A stretch of 64,000 nt of DNA from Syngnathus acus. Lineage: Eukaryota; Chordata; Actinopteri; Syngnathiformes; Syngnathidae. Position 1 is the stretch's first letter. Each line of letters starts with the position of its first letter. The DNA lies in assembly GCF_901709675.1 (NCBI RefSeq), contig NC_051089.1:4752476-4816475 (forward strand), in the 5' to 3' direction. Under the pieces are notes generated by a model. The model searched no databases, was not told the DNA's origin, and saw only the letters and a program-made list of their open reading frames with translations. A program made the translations under genes and the position numbers. Positions 33,381 to 45,879 of the stretch are shown here, piece by piece.

Positions 33381-34369
33381 AACCGTGTAAACAGCTGGGC
33401 CCTGCCCCGATTAGACAATGTTTTTATATATTGCACTGACATTGATCAATATGCTCTGGGCACAAGTCTGTACATGAGTGTCATCTCCTGGTAATACTAA
33501 TTCTTGATGACATGTACCGACTGGATCATATCTAATTGTTTTCCACTAGAATCAAACACATCCCAAATTATTGTTCAAAGAACAGTGGCCACGCAACATA
33601 TTGACACTTGGGCCACAATTTGGATCGTTTTACTTCAGGGTGTACACATTCTGTGTACATCGTACAGTCCATTAAACATGCCGATAAAACCGAACTTCAT
33701 AACCTTCTGCTTAATTTTAAAGTAATGAGAAAGGGTCGCAGTGAGACAAGGACAGCGGCACTCTTGAAGTCCTCTCACTTCCCAGGTCGTCACTTCTCCA
33801 GCTGGTAGGTGGGACGCCCTCAGTGCTCCTCTTAAAGGTCACGTTTGTGCCATGAGGACACCCACCTGCGCACATTCTGTGCATGGCTACACGTATGGCT
33901 TTCATACACACACCTGGACTGTTAAGTAAGTTGTAGTACATTCCTGCAGTTGTGTGGAAACTAGTCAGACTGATTCATGTGATGGCCCGGCGCTATGCAG
34001 CAGGTGTGGCCTGGCCCAGGTGCACTGTTGCCGCATCGCGCTCTCAAGGTGTGTGCGCTCCAGGTGAAAGGTAAATGTGATACACTGTCGGGTATTGTGA
34101 CGTTATGCGAGGAATGCGAGAAGCCTCGGCGTGCGCTGTCAGATTTATGTGCTGCGGTTGAGCAGTGTCGTTGAGGATCCCAGATAACCTTTGCGTGTGT
34201 ATTCTCATGCTGGTAATCAATGGAGCGTGTTCGTTATGTCTGTTTTCCCACGGGGCGGCCATGTTGGAATTTTTACCTGCATAATGTATTGTAATGGTTT
34301 TACATTAAAGCATTAGTTGTTGCGCTCTGGAGTAGTTTAGATCCTACTTAACAGGCAGGGATTTTTGTG

Positions 34370-34900
34370 TCCTGCTATGCCCTTCTCCTTTGGTGTTCCA
34401 CAGGGTTCTACTTTGGGGCTCCTCCTTTTTTCACTGTATCTCCTCCCACTATCCCACTGCAATATCATTTTTTTCTTTTTTTTATGTTCTATTGTACTAT
34501 GGAGTTATCATTTTCTGTAGTTTTTACTTTTTTTCTTCTATTTTTTTAATGTTCAAAATAAACAAACAACTAGGTTTCATTTTAACAAAACATATTTTCT
34601 TCTACTGCTATGCGGATGACCGTCAGATTTTAGTTCTGCTGAGCTAAAATGTTTTTTTGTTTTTTATTTATTAAGTCCACTTTTGTCCAGTCCTGAAGAA
34701 ATCAAAGCCTCTTTAATTCTAATGAAAATAAAATCTGTTATGGGTAATTTCAGATGAAACAACTGATTGTCTTCCACGTCAAGACTTGGCACGTAACAGT
34801 AATACAGCTGTGAAGCCTTCTGTTTCATCCTAAGATTGACACCTTGTCGTCTTTTGGTAGCCATTTGAACCCTCAAGTGCAAATGGATGTGCCACTGACA
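34370..34900 (+). mobile_element. Broken LINE reverse-transcriptase fragment (L2/CR1-like)
   Basis: In one frame, 34389-34452 reads FGVPQGSTLGLLLFSLY, matching the GVPQGSxLGPLLF motif of non-LTR reverse transcriptases. After an AT-rich interruption of about 130 bases, another frame (34597-34647) reads FFYCYADDRQILVLLS, matching the catalytic YADD block. Further on, near 34711-34745, LILMKIKSV resembles the LNxNKTEV block that follows in L2/CR1 elements. Order and spacing fit a LINE, but frameshifts and stops make it dead. The element has no obvious ends; 5' and 3' limits are approximate. Confidence 0.7.
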
Positions 34901-35224
34901 ACACTGCGACAAATCTTTGTGGCTGCAGAAAGACAGCATTTATACGGTGACCTCTTTTTCTTCTCCCCTGCCCATATCCCCATCATCACTCGATAGATAT
35001 ATCTCACTTTGTCGACGTGTTAATGAGAACAGACTCGACAGCGGCGCTCGCAGATGCCTATCAAAGGGCAGAAAACAAAAAGAGAGTGTAAGTAAATACA
35101 GACTGTAATTAGTATGACAAGGCTGAAAGACGAGATAACACAGGGCGGACCGCTTCCAGGGTCTTTTTTTTTTTTTTTTTATTACATTTTTTTCTTCTAG
35201 AAACCCACATTTGCACTTGCAGGC

Positions 35225-35460
35225 TGGGAACAAATCTAAAGGTTTTAATCAGCTTGCTACAGCACATAATGAGGAGCCACTAAGCCGCAGCTATCCGCCG
35301 CCATCAGCCACTTACATTCACGTCTTCAAAGACTTTCAGCCTCTTTTTACGCTGTGCATTCAAACCTAACAAGTCTGTTATCTTACGGCAAGAGACCTGC
35401 AGTACTGTGTCATTGAATGTGAGGCTGTAATAACCACGTATGACTAGAATGTCAGTGGAG
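35225..35460. promoter_or_regulatory. Candidate regulatory block, intron 8
   Basis: Mixed-composition, repeat-free sequence (ggttttaatcagcttgc, cacataatgaggagcc, cgcagctatccgccgcc) directly after a T-rich tract. Evidence is compositional only. Confidence 0.28.
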
Positions 35461-36967
35461 CCCAGACCTCCACCCACGCTGTGGAAAAATACATGTAATT
35501 TAGCAAGCTACCTGGATTGAGTGAATTCCAGAAATTACCATTTTTTGGCCATTCATGGATATATAATTTCTCAACTAGTAATAGATATTTTGTCAAAATT
35601 ATGCATTGTATTTACATTTAAAAGCTAGAATAGTATTTTTTTAATAAAACAGTCAAAATGTTAAAATAGTTTATTATTAAAAAAGCTAAACACAATATTT
35701 TTATATATCTAAATTTTTGTCAAATTTACAAAAAACATTTCACTTAACAGCTAGTTGCCTATACTGGTTAGCGTAGCATTTGTGTCAGATGAACAGAAGT
35801 CAAGGACTGGGTGAATGGTGTCAATCGCCGATGGCTTACTTTAACAAGGTTAGATGGTTTATTTACTTTCATTTTGGTTTGTATACAGTAAATGTAAGCG
35901 AAGCATTCCCAGACGTGCGGCAACGTGAAGAATGGGTGAGCGCCATTTACTCAGCCGCTTCATCTGGGAAAACATATGGTGCCATTTGGAGGCCCAGACT
36001 GGTGCACGCTGTTCTTCTGTAATTAGACTGGCCCGGCAGAGCAGCTACACAAGTGCCCGGTAATAGCGGCAAGCTATGCAGTGTGTAAGCGCATCACCAT
36101 GTAGCACGTACGGGGGCCAAGCGCACACATCCTGTTAACAAAATGTCCAACAACTTTGACACAACAACTTTGGCAGCCCGCACATGTTCGCTGCGGGCAA
36201 TGCATAGGGAAAACATGCGCGGGACCTTTATTTAGTCTATTTACTGACATCTGCGGCAGCAATTTGGAACGGAAGTGCTTTCTTGTCACATTTTATACTC
36301 TGAGTCATTAAAAGAAATATAAGTCAAGACAATATACAGAGGAGAGGTATTGTATACAGTAAATGTCAAACCGACACTCGTAGAATGTCACATTTAATGA
36401 TCTCATGTTATGTGCAGCATAAAATAATTAAAAACAAAAAGGACAACTCCCAGGTAGTCACGTTTCTAAAGATACTCATAATAGAGGAAAACTCTAGTTT
36501 TGATACTAATTACCTTTTTTTAATTGTCTTTGACGCCATGACATGGTGGGGAGGGGGGGAGCAGCTTGTGTGTGGAGGGCGTGAGTTGCGTTGGCACTAT
36601 TGTGGGGGTGTCAGCTGGGCCGTTGTCCTGTCTAGGGGGAAACCGGCTGGCAGCTCGGCGGGACGGCCCAGTTAAAGATACACCGCTGGGAACCGGTGGC
36701 TGATCCAAAACACGCAAGCGCATATACATACAGTACGCACACCCCAGGAGGGATCACTAAGGGATGGTGGCAGGTCAGGGGAAGCTTCCAAACTTGGAAT
36801 AAAGACATTGCAGCCTCATTTATAACATGTGACAGCGCCAATCTGCCCTCATCGGCAAAGACAGATCCTGTAGTTCAGTTTGTGGCCACAAAACATTCAG
36901 ACCAATAAAAATCATGGTGATGACAATGACGTTATTGTTTTGATGAGTGCACTAGAAAGGTTTCTGC

Positions 36968-37051
36968 CTGTGACTCAAAGTCAGCTGGGATAGGCTCCAC
37001 CTCACCTGTGACCCTACTGAGGAAACGTGATACAGAAAATGGTTGGATGGA
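36968..37051 (+). repeat. SINE-tail fragment
   Basis: cagctgggataggctccacc, tgtgaccctactgagga and acagaaaatggttggatgg match the 3' portion of the SINE family (gctgagataggctccagc ... aaatggatggatgg). Confidence 0.6.
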
Positions 37052-38007
37052 AACATGGCCTTTCCTAGCCTAATATGTACTGACAACACGCCTTCAAAGA
37101 CTTACTCACACAAGTACATAGTGTACTACATACCATCTGCGTCCATAGGGGACTTTCATGCTCCTTACTCTCGTTGTCTGGCTAGTAAGCACATTTGCAT
37201 ATGCCGCCATGTATATTTCAAAAGCATTTAAGACGCACATCACGGCTGGTGAATTATGCATCGAGCCGCTACGGCAAAGGCGCTTGTTCGAACCGTGTAC
37301 TTCTTTGCTAGTTACAATCACAGCCTGTTAAAGTACACAAAGCAGGCGGCCTCTAAATGGACTGGCGGTGTTCAGCGTTTTCAGGACTGACGACTATCGC
37401 CTCGTCCTGAGGGGTTTCGCCCGGGTGTTGTTGAAGTCGTATCATTGTAGACCGCGCCGTCTTTTTCGATGCGGATTTGCACTGGCATTCGTTAACGAAG
37501 ACGAGGGATGAGTTGAGTGAATAATTTAAAACGGGCATGTCTCACAAAATGACGCAAACCTTTGCACGGCTTGTCAGGGGGACGGATGGAGTGTTGAAGT
37601 AAACACGGCCTAAAAGGCTCTTATGCATTATAGACAAGGCTTTTGAAACACTTTTCTCATATGCAAATGGACACAGAGTGGCTGCAAAGGCTTCTTAATA
37701 TGAATCATTCGCATTCACTCAGTAGCATCAACTTTTGTGTTGAGCTGTTAAAATAGGGACAAGAACATGGTTGCAGTACCTAAATGTGATGATGAAACAC
37801 ATAAGTGGAATTCAAGCGTACTGATAATTAGGTCAGAATTTTAGCATTTTCCCGCCCTTGCAATCAACCTCAGCAAAGGCCTTATTGACTTACCAATGGC
37901 AATCCAAGATGGTAGTTAACTTCCGATTTCTTTGTATTTAGACGCATTTTCTCTTGTGTTCCAAAATTAAGCATTTTAGGTTAATTAAAGCCCAAATTAC
38001 AGGTAGG

Positions 38008-38060
38008 TGTCTCACCCAAAGCCATCCGGGATAGATCCTAGCTCACCTGTGACCATACAA
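38008..38060 (+). repeat. Decayed SINE-tail fragment
   Basis: ccatccgggatagatcctag and ctcacctgtgaccatac resemble the fragment at 36968-37051. Confidence 0.35.
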
Positions 38061-38139
38061 GTACAAAAGGAAAAATCCAACGAAATGAAAATTTTCAAAG
38101 TTTACTTACATTTTTCCACTTGGTGGATCGGGCCAATAT

Positions 38140-38740
38140 GAAGAGGCCACCTTAGGAGCCGCCTCCTCTCTTTACCTCACCTATTGTAGATGCCACTGCC
38201 CCGTTGAACCCGGCACACGTGGAAACCGCTATTTACGGGCTTCCTTTTCAGACATCGCTGTGTGGTAAATGATGATAAGCTGAGCCTGTAATAAACAATC
38301 TCGTAAACAGCTCTGAAGCTCAGCCTTTAATTGCCTGAGGGGCTTGTAAGAGCTTTATAACACATTTATTACTCCCCTTAATGGCCTGCGAGATGTGAGC
38401 CATAACATAAGCAACACTCGTTTAATTTCCTGACATATATTGGCTCCGGGTTATCTTTTGGTTATTTTTGCCAACTCCATTGATTTTTCTACCTGGTCCT
38501 GTTTATGGCCCTAATGCATTGTGACACCAAAGAAAGTCTACGCCTCAATTATTTTTGCCACTCTGTATTCCGGGTTTGCCGCGTCGAAGGCAGAAACTAT
38601 TACTTTGTTAGCCAAAAGCACACATCAACTCCGAGCAGACGAAAGAGGCCGGCATGGGGAATAGAAATATTTGATGTTGAATCTCTCCCTATTTACAGGA
38701 GGATGCCTGAATAAACGTGTTCAGAAGCCGGGGAGCGGTA
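38140..38740. promoter_or_regulatory. Candidate enhancer-like element with forkhead-like sites, intron 8
   Basis: Repeat-free block. Two forkhead-like motifs, ATAAACAA (38291-38298) and GTAAACA (38303-38309), lie 12 bases apart. Nearby are aatgatgataagctg, cctttaattgcctg, ccccttaatggcc and cgtttaatttcctg. No protein similarity in the overlapping open frame at 38505-38714. Confidence 0.4.
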
Positions 38741-40079
38741 TTATGACCCATAACCCCGAGGTATTTGAAATGGAACAGCGGGACTTACTTTGAAAAAAGA
38801 ATTGGAGATGTGCTCAGGGCTCACTGTTTATACCTTGATGTGATTTGGACTGAAATATTTATTTTATATGTATAAAGGCCTGTTTATCTTTTCTTATGTG
38901 TTTTTTGCCGTGTCTGATGGCTGGCTTTAGGAGACTGAGAGGCTATTTAGTGTTTAGTTTATCTTTTGTTTTATTGTCGACAGTTGGTAACTTTCTAGTT
39001 GGACCTTAGGGTACTTCTAGGCGAGCAATTTTGGTTCTGTTTTAATTGAACTGGAGTTAGTTTTTACCGTTTGCTTGGTCAGCTGTGAACACAGCAATTG
39101 TACTCTGGTCCTGACCTAATAAAACAAAATTGTTCATATACTCCTAAAAATGTTCGGTTAAAAATGAGACAATTTGATTGAAATTTGCAATGTTTTGTCA
39201 AAAACAACCCAACTTTTTTTTTTTTTGCGTCAATCCTGACCACCAGTAGAAAACCTGAAATTTGTGACTTATTGAAGCTTTCATATTTGCACTTAGCATG
39301 TTGTCCTACTTCTTGACATAATCTTTAAAGATATTTTTTTTGTGACATTTCCAAGTTTGCATATTCATTTTTGTCTTACTTTATAGCCTGCTAGATTGTC
39401 CACAGAATCATTAAAGTTAACAAAGCAGGTTTTACCTTGTGAGCACTCCTTCTTACAGGAGTTTTATTTACTGTTTACATTCTTGCACCTAATAAGAAAG
39501 GAGCGTGAGCTCATGTGGTTGTAATGGATTTGGATTTGTTTGGATGAGTCACCTTGTGGAAATAAATTGTAGCAAGTTTACTAACTAATCAACGGAGTGG
39601 GACCAAAAAGTAAACAGAAGTGTGAAAACATCCTCGTTGAAGTTCTTCTGACATTGTTAGCGTTTCCCCGTGTTTCCCTGTCATCCTCGTTCACTCTTCA
39701 AACTTGACTTAACTCAGTTTGTCTTGCACAATCCACCTAATCATGAAATTGTATTTGAGGTGCGTAATGGGAAGGAGCGTATTACAGCACGAGGCACAGA
39801 TATTTGATCAAAAAATGTGCCCTCGCTGCAACATTTTCCCCTATTATGATTTATTAAACTAATGCTGGGGACCCGGGAATCTACTTTTGCTTTCATCGCC
39901 GCACTCTCCAAATACCAATTTCAACCGCCTCCTCAATTATTCTTTTGTCTGGCAAAAGAAGCAAGGTATCAATCTTTTATGTTTTGGAAAAACCTGATGA
40001 GCGCTATCTTGTGTTTTTCTTTTTATTCAATTTTTTTTAGTGTATGTGTGTGTGAAGCCCATGTCTAGGATAAAATAAA

Positions 40080-40600
40080 AATACATGAAATTGCAGAGTA
40101 AATCAATACCGGGGCCGCTAATTTCAGGGGTATCTTCTTTCAAAGAGCGAAGCTGAATTGGTTTCGCCGTATGTTTTTGATCTCTTACTGTACCGCGTTT
40201 CATTCCAGGCACGGTTGTTATCATAGTTGCCGTTGTTTGTATGTTATTTTAGCTTCATTCTCAAGTAGCTATTTTGCAATTTGGACAAAAGCACAATTTA
40301 GCCCTCCATCTGTTTCCAATGTGCTCAACGTTAGACAGATGGGCTCTGTGTATTGAAGCTATTCCAGAGTCCTGGCAGGTTACAGTGGTTTCGGTAATGA
40401 ACATGCTAAATTTGAGACTCCGGGCTGATTTCATCACGACAAGGCCTGTAATGCTATTCTTTTTCATAAAGTTAATCTGTCGCACATTAGTCTCGGTGTT
40501 GGCCTCGAATGATTACAGGACTGTATGTATCCTTCCCGAGTCTTGTCCTTCACTTCAGTGTTTTATTTACAAAGCTATTAAGATGACATGAAATGCTGTC
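40080..40600. promoter_or_regulatory. Candidate enhancer-like element, intron 8
   Basis: A long repeat-free block of mixed composition with ccgctaatttcagggg, gttgttatcatagttgcc, catgctaaatttgag and taatctgtcgcacattag. Short frames run on both strands, none resembling a protein. Evidence is compositional. Confidence 0.35.
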
Positions 40601-43139
40601 GGTTACATGTGAAACACTAGCTAGCCTTTACTAAACAGTACAGTGCAGCGTACTGTACTATATACCCAAACCAAATGAATGACATTGTCATTGCATAGCC
40701 CCCCAAAAAAGACCCCAAAGACCGGATCCTGGCTACAGAAGCTTACTCTAAGGATGTGGAATGTCGCCTCTTTGGCTCAAACGTATGTGTGAGGTTGACA
40801 AATTCTGACTAGCGATAGTCTGGTTCACCTTGACACAGATACTGGTACAAGTCCGCTTGACAGGAATTGGACTCTTCCACTCGGACCACACCTGCTCTCA
40901 CTGGGGGCAGGTCCAGTCATTGATCACACTATGATAAGGTTCAAAGACTTTGCTGAAGAATTTTATTTATACTCTATAACTCACTTCTGCTTCCTACATT
41001 CATGCCGGACGACCCGGCCCAAAACACTTCTGATACAGGAAAATTGAGCCGCTTTGAGCTTTTTGATAACGACTCGCTTCCTGGAGGATAACCTGTGAGC
41101 TTGGCTTCCCATACTTTAATCCGTTTGATTATGCGCCAAGGCTAGATAGCACAACCTTTTTACTGTCTTAATATCCCTACTGTCAAGAACTTGAAAGCGC
41201 CGCTACTCGCAGCTCATTGTGAGCATAGAATCTGAAGCCCAAACTCCCTCGGCTAATTGCCGTATGTTCAAAGGTTGGTATGGTAGCCTCCTTCCTTTCT
41301 CTGTCCTTTCCCGTTGTCCTTATCCTGTTTCAGGTCAAGATGGCCTCCGTTCTTCAGCGCCGTGTTTATGTTTTTTGATTAACGGCGAGGATGTACCTCG
41401 TACACCCCCGTGCCTCTATCTACACTCCCCTTTAGCAAGTTAACGGTGAGGCCACAGACTGTAGATTAGATAAATTTATGGCAACTTGAAATTTAGAAGA
41501 CGAGAATAGAATTCTATTTTATTAAAGTTTTAAATGTTTGTCAAGTACTCAAGGTGGCCTCCGTTATTTGTGCCACTGGATAGTTTCCAACTCCCATCTT
41601 GCGAATGATTCATTTCAATACTTTATATTTTTGTTGAGGGGTTATTGGGCTGTGAATAAGCGTGTGTCACAGCCTTTTCACAATCCCTTATGAGCGAATC
41701 CCACTGCCTCCGTCTCCGCCTTGCCCCCAGCAGGCCCGGGCTGTGAGTTACTCCTGATAGCCATGAAAGGATTTGGGCTGGATGGGCCGACCCAGCCGGG
41801 CTGATTGCTTTGAATGGCTAAAGCCGTTTTTGAAAGCGCGGGTGGAATGGCGGCGGGGGGGCTCGACGTTGATGAGCGTCTTCTCGCCATAGCCTGTGTA
41901 GTCACTGCCTCTGGGAGGGACCCTCGCTAATACCCCGGCATTAGATATACAGCAAGCGGCAAGGATCACCAATCACCCCCAGCCACTCATGCCCGGTTAT
42001 ACTCACAACAACAGAGAAATACTTCCCAAGTAAACTTTTGTAACTTGCATAAAAGTTAAGGAATTATCCACCAGATTTAAAGAACTAGGTGTTTGCTGGG
42101 AGTTTGAGGTTTCCCCCTTTTACCCGGCCACTTTTTCACCTTGTCCTCTCGCTCATAAAACACCTTGAACATGGGCAAAGACAAATTACAGCTTCAGACA
42201 CAGGTGTCCTGGTGTGTGTTGTTTTTATTTCTAAGCAGGCCCCCAGGGTGCACTACCTGTGCGCCACGCAAGGGAGGTTGCCATCCGTGACATGGGACCT
42301 GTCGCCGGTAGGGGCTCCTGAGGCTTGGACTGCCTTTCTGTAACAGGGTTTGCCTGTCCCCCAAAGCATCCAGGTCTGAGCTTTAGGAGTGCACCCACGC
42401 CCACCGGCCATGACCCTAAACTATATTACCTCTTGATGCTATTTACACGGGTCATGGGAACAGACTTATTGACTTGAAGAATTCTCATTGATTAACATGG
42501 AAAGGCTCGGAATGACGGAGTGGTGCGTGTTGAGGCACAATCATAGTCAGAAAACATTTGAGTAATGGAAAAGTTACACATACAACTACAATGCTGTCAT
42601 AACAATCCTTGTTCACACAGGCCGACAAATTACTTTAAAGGCTACAATTTGCATGCCAGAATAGTTGTTATTGGTCCTGCAATGAAATGATTCGAATTTA
42701 TAAGGCAGGAATTTAGACATGGTCTATTTGCAAAAACAAAATTATAACAGCACTGTATGTAAAAACTGTAACCATCTTGATTAAGTTCCCAGACGCTGTT
42801 TTGTTCAAGTTATACCTTATATAGTATCGTTGTCATCTACGGGACAATTGCACGTAATCAATATTTGGATTGATCAGCGTCCTACTATTAAAAACACATG
42901 TTCTTTATTTTCAAAGGTGAGCAAATTAAAAGCATATTGTTTTTAAAAACGTTTCTTTCAGCTTCCCAAAACAATATCATCAGCAAAACTATGGTAACGG
43001 CTAAAAGCGATATTGTTTGGATGTTTCAAGTTCAAAAGAGCTCTTGAACTCATTGTGGTTGACTGTGTTTGGATTGTGGCAGCAGCAGCACTCACATGGC
43101 TTTGGTTGAGACAAGCCTATTTTGCCAGAAAGACAGACA

Positions 43140-43890
43140 GACGGGCGGGTGAAAAAGTAGCCGTAAATTAATGATAACTGACAAGCAGAGCATCTTTATT
43201 ATGTGACCGCATCAGTCAGGAATGGCGCTTGTGTGCATCTGTGTGTGAGCAGGCGTACCCTTTGACACTTCACATGGTGATGGTAAAGGTGAGTAAAACG
43301 CAGATGAACGCCCGCAGGTAAAAAACAAAATGGATGGGTGGAGGGTTGACTTTTTTTCCCCTCCCTCTTTTTGAAAATCCTTGCCTCGTATTTTTTTGCA
43401 AGTCTAGCGCCGTCTTTTATTCCTGAGGTTTGTTATTAAAATGGGCTCGCTATTACAGCTAAATGCTTTCTGTCCTTTTCTAAACACTGGCGAGGCATTA
43501 GCCGCCACTCCGGTTACAAGGAGACCCAACGGCGCAGCGGGGGGAAATACGGATCAGTACCGCCGTCCACCTCCCCTACCGAAATACCTAAACCTGCGGT
43601 TTACCTCTTGAAACGAAACCGCACGTGTCTGTGCTTTCTTTTCGGCTCTCCCGTTCCCGCGGCCCGCTGTCGCGACGCCTTTTGTCCAGCTAAACTTGAT
43701 CAGAATTGATCGCGCAGCTGCAGATCTGTAAATAAATAGATTAACGGCAGCGCCAAAATGTGGCCCGACAGCCGAGTGTAGATGCCGCGCACGGTGTTTA
43801 AAATTAGCTTTCAAGCCGTGCGGCCGGAGAGATTTTCCATCTGCGTCGGCTGAGTGCAAGCCAAGCGAATTGATTTTGGCTTGTTAATGT
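43140..43890. promoter_or_regulatory. Candidate regulatory block, intron 8
   Basis: Repeat-poor, with a CpG-rich centre (43500-43850: ggcgcagcgggg, cccgcggcccgctgtcgcg, cgcgcacgg) and cgtaaattaatgataactg near its start. The minus-strand frame at 43554-43859 has no recognisable domain. Confidence 0.3.
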
Positions 43891-45064
43891 CATAATGACA
43901 CTTGTGACGTCCACAACAGATATGTTAGCATTTTTGCTGGTATGAGTTGGCAGTCTGCACTGATTCACTTTCTACCAGACTCGCTCATTCAGTTTTTGTC
44001 CATGTTTCGTCTTTGAACAGCGGATCCGGATCTGTTTGCGCTCACTACGTCTGCCTTTCAGTTATGAGTTTCGAAGTTCACCCTGCACTTTTAAGACCAC
44101 CCCTTAGCAAATCTAAAACCATTAAATATCAATATTAATTCAACACAGCCATTAAAAGGCAAGACTCTGACAGCACGAATGCAGAAAAGAAAAGGAGGAA
44201 GCAGAGCCTTGTCACTAAGCAAAGACTGTCTTCAGTCTTTTTGAATGGGGGAGGGGGGCATGATTTATGGAAGAGCCTCCCCCCTTGTAAGGACCTCAGC
44301 ATAATCATGCACCTCTGTAGGAAAAGAAGAGGGGTAGGGCAGAGGGGTTGTAGGCTTTTCTGTCCCCGGTGCTTCTTTTGCGCACCTACTGCTGCTCCTC
44401 TCATTTCAATTTCCGTTTCTAGTTGTGATGGATTATGAAAAAGCAATGGCGGACTGATGGCTGCTCGCATTCGCCTTGCTTTCATTTTCAAAGTGAGCCA
44501 TTGTTAAACAGTTTATGTATTCTCTTTCTGCCTGTGTGTTTATTGGAGGTAGCGAATTAAGCTTGAAACCATCACCGGAGGTTGTCTTTGAAACTTGAAA
44601 GGAAGCCCCCCTAGCACAGACGCCGCTACCTCCACTCCCTCCCCGACACCGCTACACAAGCCTCGCACTCTCCCGGCACAGTTGTCACACACTTGCGCCG
44701 CTATCTGCCGCATTATTAGTTATTACTTTATCGCCTCCCAGAGCTGTCAGAAGACACCCTCCCGGAATATACAGCAGGCGTGAGCCATCAGTCCTCATTA
44801 CGCCACACCCTTGTGCAATTTACACCCAGCTGCCGCTCACACGGGTATGACAACATGCTAATGTGTGTGCGCTTTTATGCAGATGACTGGCTGCACGCAC
44901 ATGATAGGAGTGCACCTTTGAAGGAACTGCACTACAATGTAAAGTCTGAAAGTGATGAAAGAATCCACCGAGGCTTTTTGTCGTTTTGTTTAAAGCTAGG
45001 TGTGGTTTGAGGACTGATGCCTGCATGCCATCGAGGGCAGACATAGCTATGCAATTTTAGGCCG

Positions 45065-45735
45065 TAGACCCGGGCTGAGTCTCAAGTTGGGCGTCACTCT
45101 GACTCAGATCCTGCTTAAATCGTCCTTTTAAAATACATTTGAAGCCCCTTGGGTTTCCCCAAAGTGCACCTTAATACTGAAGTCTGGCCTAAGTACTACT
45201 CAGGTCCTATTGAAGACCAGACCAAGTACTTTTAATGTTCTGTTCAAGTCCTCCTCATACCTCCTAGTCTTTTCTCCTGTGCTGCTTTAGTCCTGGCTTA
45301 GTTCTGCTCAAGTCTCATCCCTGTCTTGTTCAAGTCATATTCAAATCCTGCTTGAGTCACGTTCAAGTCAATTTAATTTTTACTTAAGACCACAAGGTGG
45401 ACCTCAAGACCCTAAGTCCTGCTCAAGTCCAGCCCATATGCTGATCAAGTCTTGCAAGCCTACACGTTCTAATTCTGAAGTAATGCCAATCTTTCATAAA
45501 TGTTACTCAAGCCCTGCTCAAGTGCCCTTTGTGTCCTGATCAGGTCCACCTTGAGTACAGCTGGATTTACTTCGAGACAAAGTAGATTTCAAGTTTACTC
45601 GAGTCCTGCCCAAGGCCAGTTCACAAATTCTACTTTTATTTTACCCAAGCCCTGTTCGTATCCTGTCCAACTCTACCTCGTTTCCTACTCAAGCTCTCCC
45701 CAAGTACTTCTCCAGTCTCACTCTTTGCACAGGTG
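45065..45735. repeat. Degenerate CAAGTC/AGTCCT minisatellite
   Basis: About 670 bases are dominated by variants of the word tcaagtcctgctcaagtc. Exact CAAGTC occurs near 45253, 45309, 45331, 45362, 45424 and 45445. Many near-copies (ctcaagcc, ctcaagtg, ctcaagctc, ccaagtac, ctaagtcctg) lie between and after them at irregular spacing. The units are too diverged for one fixed period. The region is pyrimidine-biased on this strand and poor in CpG, unlike its flanks. The open frame at 45500-45778 simply reads through the repeat. Confidence 0.7.
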
Positions 45736-45854
45736 TGCGGTAAAACCCCCCAGGCACTCTGGGCAGAACATGGCCTAGCAAGTCAGGCTGGATGAGTTAG
45801 TGTTTTTTATCAGAGCGAGAGATCAAACACAAACGTCACCAAAGAGAACAAACT

Positions 45855-45879
45855 TGTGTGTGTGTGTGTGTGTGTGTGT
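45855..45879. repeat. (TG)n microsatellite
   Basis: About 12 uninterrupted TG units followed by acgtgtg. Confidence 0.9.

Noticed and set aside
37240-37310. gttcgaacc resembling a tRNA B box
   Set aside because: No A box at the right distance and no cloverleaf can be formed.
40635-40656. Perfect 7-bp inverted repeat acagtac/gtactgt, possible small hairpin RNA
   Set aside because: The stem is too short and unextended; no miRNA-like precursor can be drawn.
44780-45010. YADD string in a plus-strand frame, suggesting reverse transcriptase
   Set aside because: No GVPQGS block upstream and no other reverse-transcriptase motif in any frame nearby; the four-residue match is expected by chance.
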